A DNA stretch of 64,000 nucleotides from Confluentibacter citreus (GTDB lineage Bacteria; Bacteroidota; Bacteroidia; Flavobacteriales; Flavobacteriaceae): positions 310,001 to 374,000 of the forward strand of contig NZ_NIXN01000001.1 in NCBI RefSeq assembly GCF_002807055.1, in the 5' to 3' direction. This document shows, one piece after another, positions 1-7,424 of this stretch; position 1 is the first letter of the stretch; each line of letters opens with the position of its first letter. Made by a program: the position numbers and the translations under genes. Under the pieces are notes generated by a model, which made no database searches, was not told the DNA's origin, and worked only from the letters and a program-made list of their open reading frames with translations.

Positions 1-110
1 TCCCTTGTTGTACCTAACTTTGAAGACTCTAAGGTTTTGTATAATACTTGAGCATTCATAAAACTGGTGGAAGCTAATATGAGAAATAGGTAAATGATTG
101 GTTTCTTCAT
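1..110 (-). CDS. Start of a secreted protein, probably alpha/beta-hydrolase esterase (partial)
   Basis: Only the first 36 or so codons lie in the window; the gene runs off the left edge. The protein begins with a Lys-Lys n-region and a hydrophobic stretch ending in Asn-Ala-Gln, a typical Bacteroidota Sec signal peptide. The residues that follow (VLYKTLESSKLGTTR) resemble the start of the putative-esterase alpha/beta hydrolases that in my experience sit beside panCD and the flippase-like gene in flavobacteria. That family call is inference from context and a short N-terminus; the catalytic region is not visible. It is read in the same direction as panC, panD and the membrane protein upstream. 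Confidence 0.55.
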   Translation of the reverse strand, partial: MKKPIIYLFLILASTSFMNAQVLYKTLESSKLGTTR

Positions 111-201
111 TTTTAAAATGATTTGAGATTTAATATATGGCAAGGTAAGAAATAAGCCCTAACTTTTCAAGAAGATAAAAAACGAAATGTGATGTGTTGT
201 T

Positions 202-1170
202 TTAAAGGGTTTTTATATCTGATTTTCTATTATAAATAGGCAAATAGATTAAAGATAATCCACCAAAAATAATAATCATGAGTGTTTGTGCAAACCACAT
301 AATCCAACCAAAAGCAATACTAGGCTCTTCGGGTATATTAAAAATTGATAAAGCGGCATAAATAGCTACCGGATAAGAACCTATGCCTCCATTGGTGGCA
401 GCAATACTAAAACTCCCTGCAATAAAACCCACTAAAATGGCACCTAATGACAAATTTCCTAAATCTTTAAAAGCAAGAGATGTGACATAAAACATGAGCA
501 CATACATAACCCATATAAATAGTGTATGAAAAATAAAAGCCCACTTTTTTTTCATTTTGAAAATACTAAGTACGCCTTCAATCAAACCGTTTACAAATGC
601 TTTTATTCTTAAAGCCATTTTTGAGGTGCTTCTCTTTAAAAATCTAAAAAACAAGACTCCTAAAAAAGTCAACAAAACAAAGACAATCACAATTTTCATA
701 GGATTGAATTTTTCAATTAACATACCATATAAAAAATCAAATTGTATAAAAAGCGTTATTAGTATAATGGCAAACATCACAATTAAATCGGCTATTCTCT
801 CGGCAACAATAGTTCCAAATCCTTTTTCAAAAGGTACGCTTTCGTAATTTGTTATGATGGTAGCCCTCGCTATTTCTCCAGCTCTGGGTATCGTGTAATT
901 AATTAAATATGCTGAAAAAATGGCCATCACGCTGTTATTAAACTTAATTTTATGACCCAACGGCTCTAATAAAAATAACCAACGATATGCTCTGGATAAA
1001 TGGCTAAGAAATCCAAAAAGCATGCCGAGTACAATCCACCTATAATCTGCCTCTTTAAAAAAAACAACTAATTGACCAAAAGAAACTTTGTGTAAGGAAT
1101 ACCAAACTAAAAAAACTGCCAATAGTAATGGGAGTATGATTTTTAGTGCTTTAGATGTTTTTGGATTCAA
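202..1170 (-). CDS. Membrane protein of the lysylphosphatidylglycerol synthase TM / UPF0104 (YbhN) family
   Basis: This 322-residue integral membrane protein has about eight hydrophobic helices. It carries the family's conserved features, including a PRAGEIARA-type stretch near residue 95 and a glycine-rich SIAATNGGIGSYP stretch near residue 256. The family includes the flippase domain of MprF; stand-alone members are suspected lipid transporters, but substrates are mostly unknown. The only start fitting the family N-terminus is TTG at 1168-1170, five bases after the panD stop codon, with an in-frame stop just upstream. It is probably co-transcribed with panC and panD. No soluble aminoacyl-transferase domain is present, so a true lysyl-PG synthase is unlikely. 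Confidence 0.85.
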   Translation of the reverse strand: MNPKTSKALKIILPLLLAVFLVWYSLHKVSFGQLVVFFKEADYRWIVLGMLFGFLSHLSRAYRWLFLLEPLGHKIKFNNSVMAIFSAYLINYTIPRAGEIARATIITNYESVPFEKGFGTIVAERIADLIVMFAIILITLFIQFDFLYGMLIEKFNPMKIVIVFVLLTFLGVLFFRFLKRSTSKMALRIKAFVNGLIEGVLSIFKMKKKWAFIFHTLFIWVMYVLMFYVTSLAFKDLGNLSLGAILVGFIAGSFSIAATNGGIGSYPVAIYAALSIFNIPEEPSIAFGWIMWFAQTLMIIIFGGLSLIYLPIYNRKSDIKTL

Positions 1171-1174
1171 AAGT

Positions 1175-1525
1175 CTATTTTAGCAAGTTTGTGGCTTCAT
1201 CTGGAAACACTAAGGAAGGTTTAAATACTTTTGCTTCTTCTATATCCATAAAAGCATAGGTAATTAAAATAAGGGTGTCTCCTACAGATACTTTTCTTGC
1301 GGCGGCTCCGTTTAATGTGATTTCACCGCTATTTCGAGGTCCAGGAATCACATAGGTTTCAAGTCGTTCTCCGTTGTCATTATTAACAACTTGAACTTTT
1401 TCACCTTGTATGATGTTTGCAGCATCCATTAAGTCCTCATCAATAGTAATACTACCAATGTAGTTAAGTTCTGCACTTGTACATTTAACCCTATGAATCT
1501 TAGATTTTACTACTTGAATTTGCAT
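1175..1525 (-). CDS. panD: Aspartate 1-decarboxylase
   Basis: PanD makes beta-alanine from L-aspartate for pantothenate and CoA synthesis. The 116 residues match the family's usual length. The self-cleavage site is visible as Gly24-Ser25 in YIGSITID; cleavage there creates the pyruvoyl cofactor on Ser25. Tyr22 and the later NGAAAR segment, which lines the active site, are also present. The gene sits 13 bases downstream of panC, whose product condenses beta-alanine with pantoate, so the two act in sequence in the cytoplasm. It is transcribed with panC and the flippase-like gene. Confidence 0.97.
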   Translation of the reverse strand: MQIQVVKSKIHRVKCTSAELNYIGSITIDEDLMDAANIIQGEKVQVVNNDNGERLETYVIPGPRNSGEITLNGAAARKVSVGDTLILITYAFMDIEEAKVFKPSLVFPDEATNLLK

Positions 1526-1538
1526 GTGGCAAAGATAA

Positions 1539-2387
1539 TTAATTTAATGCGATATTGTCAATAAGCCTAATATCATCTGCGTAGACCGCTATAAATCCTC
1601 TATATTTTTTATTCTTAGATTTTCGTTTTAATCCCTTTAAGGTATTAATATCTGCAATTATAAAATATTCCAATTTTAACAACTCATGATTGGCAAACTG
1701 ATTTTCAACCCATTTAGTTACCCAATTAGCACTTTTTGTGCCAAAATATACTTTGGCAGTTTTTAATGTTTTGTATATAAAAGGTGCTGCTTTAATATAC
1801 TCTGGTTTTAGTCGTGTATTTCTTGAACTCATTGCAAGACCACTACTTTCTCGGTGTATTTTACATCCAATTACATTTACGGGAATGTGATGTTTTTTTA
1901 CTAACTTTTTAATAATTTGTAATTGCTGAAAATCCTTTTCTCCAAAATACGCATTGTTAGGTTTTATAATATCGAAAAAACGTTTTACAACGGTGCCTAC
2001 ACCGTCAAAATGACCCTGACGAAATTTCCCTTCCATTTCAAATTCAAGTCCATCAAAATCGAAACTTTCCGATGTTGTTCTTCCTTCATATATATCGTCA
2101 ACAGTAGGTGCATAAATCAAAATATCTTTAGAAAGCGTGGCTAAAAGCGATATATCTCTATCTAAAGTTCTTGGATATTTTTTAAGATCATCGGGGTTAT
2201 TGAACTGTGTTGGATTTACAAAAATGCTTACCACAACCACATCATTATTTTGTATTGCTTTTTCAACTAATGCCAAATGTCCCTGATGCAATGCCCCCAT
2301 AGTTGGAATAAAACCAATGGTTTGCCGTTTTACCTTGTAAGTATCCATAGCAGCAACAATATCCTTCTTTCCTGAAAAAACTTTCAC
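1539..2387 (-). CDS. panC: Pantothenate synthetase
   Basis: PanC joins pantoate and beta-alanine with ATP to give pantothenate. The 282-residue protein has the nucleotidyltransferase HIGH-like motif [10 protein letters not shown] at residues 28-37, the FGEKDFQQ segment near 148-155 and the KMSKS-like SSRN at 187-190. The start codon is GTG at 2385-2387; a perfect -7 element on the minus strand (2412-2419) lies about 24 bases upstream, implying a very short leader. It is the first gene of the panC-panD-flippase unit and is divergent from the glycogen-synthase-like gene. Confidence 0.97.
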   Translation of the reverse strand: MKVFSGKKDIVAAMDTYKVKRQTIGFIPTMGALHQGHLALVEKAIQNNDVVVVSIFVNPTQFNNPDDLKKYPRTLDRDISLLATLSKDILIYAPTVDDIYEGRTTSESFDFDGLEFEMEGKFRQGHFDGVGTVVKRFFDIIKPNNAYFGEKDFQQLQIIKKLVKKHHIPVNVIGCKIHRESSGLAMSSRNTRLKPEYIKAAPFIYKTLKTAKVYFGTKSANWVTKWVENQFANHELLKLEYFIIADINTLKGLKRKSKNKKYRGFIAVYADDIRLIDNIALN

Positions 2388-2411
2388 CTTCTATTATAAA
2401 ATTAACGCTGG

Positions 2412-2419
2412 CAAACTTA
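2412..2419 (-). promoter_or_regulatory. -7 promoter element for panC
   Basis: Reads TAAGTTTG on the minus strand, an exact match to the Bacteroidota TAnnTTTG element. It lies 24 bases upstream of the GTG start of panC. Confidence 0.65.
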
Positions 2420-2450
2420 AGATTTTACAATCAATCTGCATAAATTTTTG

Positions 2451-2458
2451 TACTTTTG
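2451..2458 (+). promoter_or_regulatory. -7 promoter element for the glycogen-synthase-like gene
   Basis: Reads TACTTTTG followed by CG, an exact TAnnTTTG match. It sits back to back with the panC promoter. The first start codon is at 2675, so the transcript would have an unusually long leader of about 210 bases (2465-2674), in which I see no gene. Confidence 0.65.
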
Positions 2459-2643
2459 CGTGTTTTTTATTTTGAATCTTCAAAAGAAAGACATTTATGT
2501 AGCTCTCATAAACTTTTTTTCAATTAGAAAAATCGCATAAAGCAGTTACATAAAATCATCAAAAAAACGGCAAAAGCAAACATGTGAAATGAGCCACAAG
2601 AATAAGTTTATACAAACCGAAGCGTTTAATGGCGAATTGCATT

Positions 2644-2674
2644 TGACCATTAAAAAACAAATAAATATAAGCAG
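2644..2674 (+). promoter_or_regulatory. Leader motif shared with the gene at 53617
   Basis: The 17 bases TGACCATTAAAAAACAA at 2644-2660, followed by an A/T-rich stretch, end directly at the ATG. The same 17 bases occur 30 bases upstream of the ATG at 53617. In both places ATGG lies upstream and could pair with the CCAT of the motif. The motif may be a translation-start or RNA element; its function is unknown. Confidence 0.4.
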
Positions 2675-3484
2675 ATGAAAGATAAGAGGATATTATATGT
2701 ATCATCTGAAGTAGTGCCTTATTTACCAGAGACCGAAATTTCATCAATGTCTTTTGAAGCACCAAGATTAGTGAATCAACAAGGTGGTCAAATAAGAATT
2801 TTCATGCCCAGATATGGAAATATTAATGAGAGAAGACATCAATTACATGAGGTTATTAGGCTTTCTGGAATAAATTTGGTAATCAACGATTTGGATATGC
2901 CCCTTATAATAAAAGTGGCATCCATACCTAAAGAACGGATTCAAGTTTATTTTATTGATAATGATGAGTATTTTAAAAGAAAAGCAACATTAACAGACGA
3001 AAATGGCGTATTGTTTGCCGATAATGATGAGCGTGCTATTTTCTTTGCCAAAGGTGTTATTGAAACTGTTAAAAAATTAAATTGGTCTCCAGATGTTATT
3101 CATGTACACGGTTGGCTAGCGGCCTTACTTCCTATATATCTGAAAGAATATTACAAAGACGAACCATTGTTTAACGAAAGTAAAATTGTTACCTCTGTAT
3201 ACAATCAAAGTTTTAACAATACGTTAAGTCTAGATATGCTTAATAAAGTTAAATTTGATAATCTTAATGAGGACTCCATTAAAGTTTTAGAAGAGCCATC
3301 TTATGTCAATTTAATGAAAATTGCCATTGATTACTCTGATGCTTTAATTGTTGGATCGGAGGAAATTCCCAAGGATTTAACAACCTACATGAAAGATTCC
3401 AATAAGCCTGTTTTAGAATACAAAAATAGAGATGATTTTGGTGAAGCTTACACGAAATTTTTTAATAATGAAGTTTTAAGCTAA
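2675..3484 (+). CDS. Glycogen/starch synthase N-terminal-domain protein (degenerate, stand-alone)
   Basis: The 269 residues match only the N-terminal GT5 half of glycogen synthase: an opening [12 protein letters not shown], a middle segment with [17 protein letters not shown], and [20 protein letters not shown] near residues 138-157. Full glycogen synthases are about 480 residues and carry a second Rossmann domain, absent here. The ADP-glucose-binding KTGGL motif near the N-terminus is replaced by [10 protein letters not shown], so ordinary glycogen synthase activity is doubtful. The gene is upstream of the DUF4270 gene by 22 bases and probably co-transcribed. It may be regulatory or bind a sugar nucleotide without catalysis; that is inference. 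Confidence 0.8.
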   Translation: MKDKRILYVSSEVVPYLPETEISSMSFEAPRLVNQQGGQIRIFMPRYGNINERRHQLHEVIRLSGINLVINDLDMPLIIKVASIPKERIQVYFIDNDEYFKRKATLTDENGVLFADNDERAIFFAKGVIETVKKLNWSPDVIHVHGWLAALLPIYLKEYYKDEPLFNESKIVTSVYNQSFNNTLSLDMLNKVKFDNLNEDSIKVLEEPSYVNLMKIAIDYSDALIVGSEEIPKDLTTYMKDSNKPVLEYKNRDDFGEAYTKFFNNEVLS

Positions 3485-3506
3485 CGAAACATTCTTAGAT
3501 AATTAT

Positions 3507-5201
3507 ATGAAAAAGATATTTAAAGCCCTTAATTTTACTGGTATTAGTCTGTTTTTGATAATCTCTGTTGTTGCATGCGACAAAGATTTTAGCACGGTTG
3601 AAAGTGATGTTTTAGGAGAAGACAATATTAATTTTAATACGGGCAAAGTAAACTTGCCTATTACAGCTTACAATAAAAAACTGGACTCCTTACAGATCAA
3701 TAATTTGTCATCAAACTTATTAGGTGTGTTTAATGATCCCGCTTATGGCCAAACAACGGCAAGCATCATTACCCAGATATCACCATCACCAAGTGGATTT
3801 AATCCTGATTTTGGTGATAACCCTGTTATAGATTCTGTAGTTTTAACAATTCCTTATTTTAGTAGAACTATAACAGACTCTACCTATACAATAAGTGATT
3901 CGTTATATGGAAATGGTCCCATTCACTTATCAATTTACAAAAACAATTATTTTTTACGGGATTTTGATCCAAACTCCCCAACAAATGCACGACAAAATTA
4001 TTATTCAAAAGCAGACGGTTCTATAAACACTACCGATAATTTTGCTATGAGTAACAATACAATAATAAATTTTGACACCAACAGAGGGGAACTATTATTT
4101 GAAGATGCCGAATTTGTGCCTAGCAATAAAACTATTGTCACAGTAACCATGGACGAAGATAGCACAATAACAAGAACCAAATCTGCACCTGCTTTAAGAG
4201 CTAAATTGGATGTTAACTTTTGGAAAACGACAATCATAGACAAAGAAGGTCAGCCTGAACTAAGCAATGAAAATAATTTTAAAAACTATTTTAGAGGATT
4301 ATATTTAAAAGCTCAATCTATAAATGATAATGGTAACTTGGTTTTATTAAATCTAGCATCCACTAGCTCTAATGTAACCATTTACTATTCTAAAGACGAC
4401 ACTGCGGCTACAGGAGAAAGAACCCAAAGCACTTATATTTTAAATCTCGCTAGTACAGCCTCAATTAATATCAACAGATTAAACACCTTTATCAATAATT
4501 ACTCGCTAGTTACCTTAACCAACGGAGACAAAACCTTGGGTGATGAAAAACTTTATTTGAAAGGCGCTGAAGGTTCTATGGCGGTGGTTGATTTGTTTAG
4601 TGGCATGGTTGAATGCGAAAATGAAGATGGTACCACCTCAATAGTTACAGCTTTAGAATGTTTTAAAAAAACATATAGAGTTCCTGATGGCAATGGAGGA
4701 TATAAAAAAGACAGCTTTGGCAACTTTATTTTAAAACAATTGATTAATGAAGCACGCTTGGTAATTTATGAAGATGAAGGTATGGTTGGGCCTACCGATT
4801 ATCATAAATATGATAGAATTTATGCTTATGATGTTAAAAATAACACCCCAACAATCGATTATATATTTGATCCCATTACAAACAGCTCCTCTCCTTTAAG
4901 TTCTAAAATAGTTAGTTTAGGACAAAGAGACCCTGCTCAATTAAAGTACAAAATACGCCTCACAGAACATTTAAAAAGCATTTTAATTAGGGACTCTACC
5001 AATACAAAAATAGGCTTGGTTTTATCTTCAAATGTAAACTTGACCGATAATTCAAAGATCTTAAACAGTAACAATACAGTAACTAATGTTCCGTCTACAT
5101 CCATTATAACGCCAAGAGGCACCATTTTACATGGTACTAATGCAAATGTTCCTGAAAATAAAAGAATGTCATTAGAAATATTCTTTACTGAGCCCAAGTA
5201 A
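3507..5201 (+). CDS. DUF4270 family lipoprotein
   Basis: The 564-residue protein starts with a lipoprotein signal peptide with the lipidated Cys at about residue 24 (VVACDK). The body is rich in beta-strand and Asn/Thr/Ser, and includes the segments typical of DUF4270: early LPITAYN and DSLQ, a later [11 protein letters not shown], and a [12 protein letters not shown] segment before the end. DUF4270 proteins are widespread in Bacteroidota and are expected at the outer membrane; no activity is established that I know of. It follows the glycogen-synthase-like gene by 22 bases and precedes glmS by 164 bases. Confidence 0.88.
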   Translation: MKKIFKALNFTGISLFLIISVVACDKDFSTVESDVLGEDNINFNTGKVNLPITAYNKKLDSLQINNLSSNLLGVFNDPAYGQTTASIITQISPSPSGFNPDFGDNPVIDSVVLTIPYFSRTITDSTYTISDSLYGNGPIHLSIYKNNYFLRDFDPNSPTNARQNYYSKADGSINTTDNFAMSNNTIINFDTNRGELLFEDAEFVPSNKTIVTVTMDEDSTITRTKSAPALRAKLDVNFWKTTIIDKEGQPELSNENNFKNYFRGLYLKAQSINDNGNLVLLNLASTSSNVTIYYSKDDTAATGERTQSTYILNLASTASININRLNTFINNYSLVTLTNGDKTLGDEKLYLKGAEGSMAVVDLFSGMVECENEDGTTSIVTALECFKKTYRVPDGNGGYKKDSFGNFILKQLINEARLVIYEDEGMVGPTDYHKYDRIYAYDVKNNTPTIDYIFDPITNSSSPLSSKIVSLGQRDPAQLKYKIRLTEHLKSILIRDSTNTKIGLVLSSNVNLTDNSKILNSNNTVTNVPSTSIITPRGTILHGTNANVPENKRMSLEIFFTEPK

Positions 5202-5365
5202 ATTAAACAAATAGGCAGCTGTAAAGTTTATACTAAAACAGTATATTTTATATATTAGAAATGACTTTCATCGTTTAAAAAAGAACTTATATATAATAAT
5301 TATCATAGATTGATATTTATTTTTCATATTTGTTTTGATTATTAATTAACCCAAATCATATTATT

Positions 5366-7213
5366 ATGTGTGGAATTGTTGGATATCTAGGACATCGAGA
5401 TGCTTATCCTATTATTATTGAAGGCCTTAAACGATTAGAATACCGTGGCTATGATAGTGCAGGAGTTGCTCTATTTGATGGTACAAATCTTAATGTTTCA
5501 AAAACAAAAGGTAAAGTTACTGACTTAGAAAATTGTGTAGAAAATCAAATTTCTAAAAAAGGAAACTTAGGCATAGGCCATACGAGATGGGCTACCCATG
5601 GTGTTCCTAATGACGTTAATTCTCATCCCCATACATCAAATTCTGGTGACTTAGTTATTATCCACAATGGAATTATTGAAAATTATGACTCTCTTAAACA
5701 AGAGCTTATTTCTCGTGGCTATACATTCAAATCTGATACGGATACCGAAGTTTTAATTAATTTAATAGAAGACGTAAAAAAGAAAGAAAATGTAAAGCTT
5801 GGTAAAGCGGTTCAAATAGCACTAAACCAAGTAATTGGCGCTTATGCGATAGCTGTATTTGATAGAACAAAGCCTGATGAAATTATCATTGCTCGTTTAG
5901 GAAGCCCATTAGCTGTTGGCATCGGTGATGGCGAATTTTTTATCGCAAGTGACGCATCTCCCTTTATAGAATATACTAAAAATGCCATTTACCTAGAAGA
6001 TGAAGAAATGGCCATACTTAGAGAAGGCAAAGATATAAAGATTAGAAAGATTAAAGATGACTCTTTAGTAGATCCCTATGTTCAGCAATTACAATTAAAC
6101 TTAGAACAAATAGAAAAAGGTGGTTTCGATCACTTTATGCTGAAAGAAATTTACGAACAACCCAAAGCCATCAACGATACCTACAGAGGTAGACTTTTAA
6201 GAGAAGATGCTATTATAAAAATGTCTGGTGTTGAGGATAATATGAAGAAATTCCTTAACGCCGATCGCTTCATAATAGTAGCTTGTGGCACTTCATGGCA
6301 TGCAGGATTGGTGGCTGAATACATATTTGAAGATTTAGCAAGAATCCCCGTAGAGGTTGAATATGCTTCTGAGTTTAGATATCGCAATCCTATAATTACT
6401 GAAAAAGATGTTGTTATAGCTATTTCGCAGTCGGGTGAAACAGCTGATACTCTGGCTGCTATTAAATTGGCAAAATCAAAAGGAGCTTTTGTTTTTGGTG
6501 TATGTAATGTAGTAGGTTCTTCAATAGCTAGAGAAACAGATGCTGGTGCTTACACACATGCCGGCCCAGAAATTGGCGTCGCATCAACCAAAGCCTTTAC
6601 CACCCAAATTACATTATTAACATTAATTGCTTTGCGCTTGGCAAGAGCTAAAGGAACCATTTCTAGCTCTGATTTCCGTCACCATTTATTAGAATTAGAA
6701 ATGATTCCTAAAAAAGTGGAAAAAGCTTTAAAAGCTGATGCTCACATAAAAGAAATCGCCTCAATATATAAGAATGTTACTAATTTCTTGTATTTAGGAA
6801 GGGGCTACAATTTTCCAGTTGCTTTAGAAGGTGCTTTAAAATTAAAAGAGATTTCTTATATACATGCAGAAGGCTATCCTGCTGCCGAAATGAAACACGG
6901 CCCCATTGCACTTATAGACGAAAATATGCCTATTGTGGTTATTGCAACTAAAACAGGACATTATGATAAAGTTGTAAGTAACATTCAAGAAATTAAATCT
7001 CGTAAAGGAAAAATTATTGGTATTGTTACTGAAGGTGATGTAACCGTTAGGGAACTTGCAGATCATGTGATTGAAGTGCCAGAAACTTTAGAATCTTTAA
7101 CACCATTATTAACAACTATTCCTCTTCAATTATTATCTTATTACATTGCGGTAATGCTCGGTAAAAATGTCGATCAGCCACGTAATTTAGCTAAATCTGT
7201 TACGGTCGAGTAA
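5366..7213 (+). CDS. glmS: Glutamine-fructose-6-phosphate aminotransferase (isomerizing)
   Basis: GlmS makes glucosamine-6-phosphate from fructose-6-phosphate and glutamine, the first step to UDP-GlcNAc for peptidoglycan and lipid A. The 615 residues give the full two-part enzyme. The N-terminal glutaminase domain starts MCGIVGYLG, with Cys2 the nucleophile after Met removal, and has GHTRWATHG near residue 73. Two SIS isomerase domains follow at about 290-430 and 460-595, with CGTSWHAG, SQSGETADT and EGYPAAEMKHGP. The end DQPRNLAKSVTVE is canonical. I see no glmS ribozyme upstream. A 24-bp perfect hairpin closes the gene. Confidence 0.98.
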   Translation: MCGIVGYLGHRDAYPIIIEGLKRLEYRGYDSAGVALFDGTNLNVSKTKGKVTDLENCVENQISKKGNLGIGHTRWATHGVPNDVNSHPHTSNSGDLVIIHNGIIENYDSLKQELISRGYTFKSDTDTEVLINLIEDVKKKENVKLGKAVQIALNQVIGAYAIAVFDRTKPDEIIIARLGSPLAVGIGDGEFFIASDASPFIEYTKNAIYLEDEEMAILREGKDIKIRKIKDDSLVDPYVQQLQLNLEQIEKGGFDHFMLKEIYEQPKAINDTYRGRLLREDAIIKMSGVEDNMKKFLNADRFIIVACGTSWHAGLVAEYIFEDLARIPVEVEYASEFRYRNPIITEKDVVIAISQSGETADTLAAIKLAKSKGAFVFGVCNVVGSSIARETDAGAYTHAGPEIGVASTKAFTTQITLLTLIALRLARAKGTISSSDFRHHLLELEMIPKKVEKALKADAHIKEIASIYKNVTNFLYLGRGYNFPVALEGALKLKEISYIHAEGYPAAEMKHGPIALIDENMPIVVIATKTGHYDKVVSNIQEIKSRKGKIIGIVTEGDVTVRELADHVIEVPETLESLTPLLTTIPLQLLSYYIAVMLGKNVDQPRNLAKSVTVE

Positions 7214-7231
7214 AATTACAAAATTCACATG

Positions 7232-7287
7232 AATGATAAAATCCTATAATTAATTACAATTAATTATAGGATTTTATCATTTTTTTC
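7232..7287 (+). terminator. Terminator after glmS, unusually long perfect stem
   Basis: Arms 7232-7255 and 7258-7281 are perfect 24-base complements separated by only AC, followed by a T run. The stem is mostly A/T with a TCC/GGA core. It starts 19 bases after the glmS stop. Confidence 0.8.
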
Positions 7288-7328
7288 GCTATTTTTTGTC
7301 AATAAAATAATTGATAGTCAATTTTTTA

Positions 7329-7362
7329 AATAAAAATACTATGCTTGCATAGTATTTTTATT
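7329..7362. promoter_or_regulatory. Palindrome at the TonB-receptor promoter (operator candidate)
   Basis: Arms 7329-7344 and 7347-7362 are perfect 16-base complements around TT; the core reads TACTATGC-TT-GCATAGTA. The right arm runs into the -7 element at 7362-7369, so the palindrome fills the region between -33 and -7. This position fits an operator better than a terminator, since glmS already has one 50 bases upstream. The cognate regulator is not known. Confidence 0.5.
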
Positions 7363-7369
7363 AATTTTG
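7362..7369 (+). promoter_or_regulatory. -7 promoter element for the TonB receptor at 7425
   Basis: Reads TAATTTTG, an exact TAnnTTTG match, about 55 bases before the ATG and directly next to the palindrome at 7329-7362. Confidence 0.55.
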
Positions 7370-7424
7370 ATATGATTTTTAAGAAAGTTTACTGCCTTAA
7401 TTTAATTAAAACTTAGCCTAAATT

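Noticed and set aside
5202-5365. glmS ribozyme or other riboswitch upstream of glmS
   Set aside because: The gap is A/T-rich without the conserved ribozyme core or stable helices.
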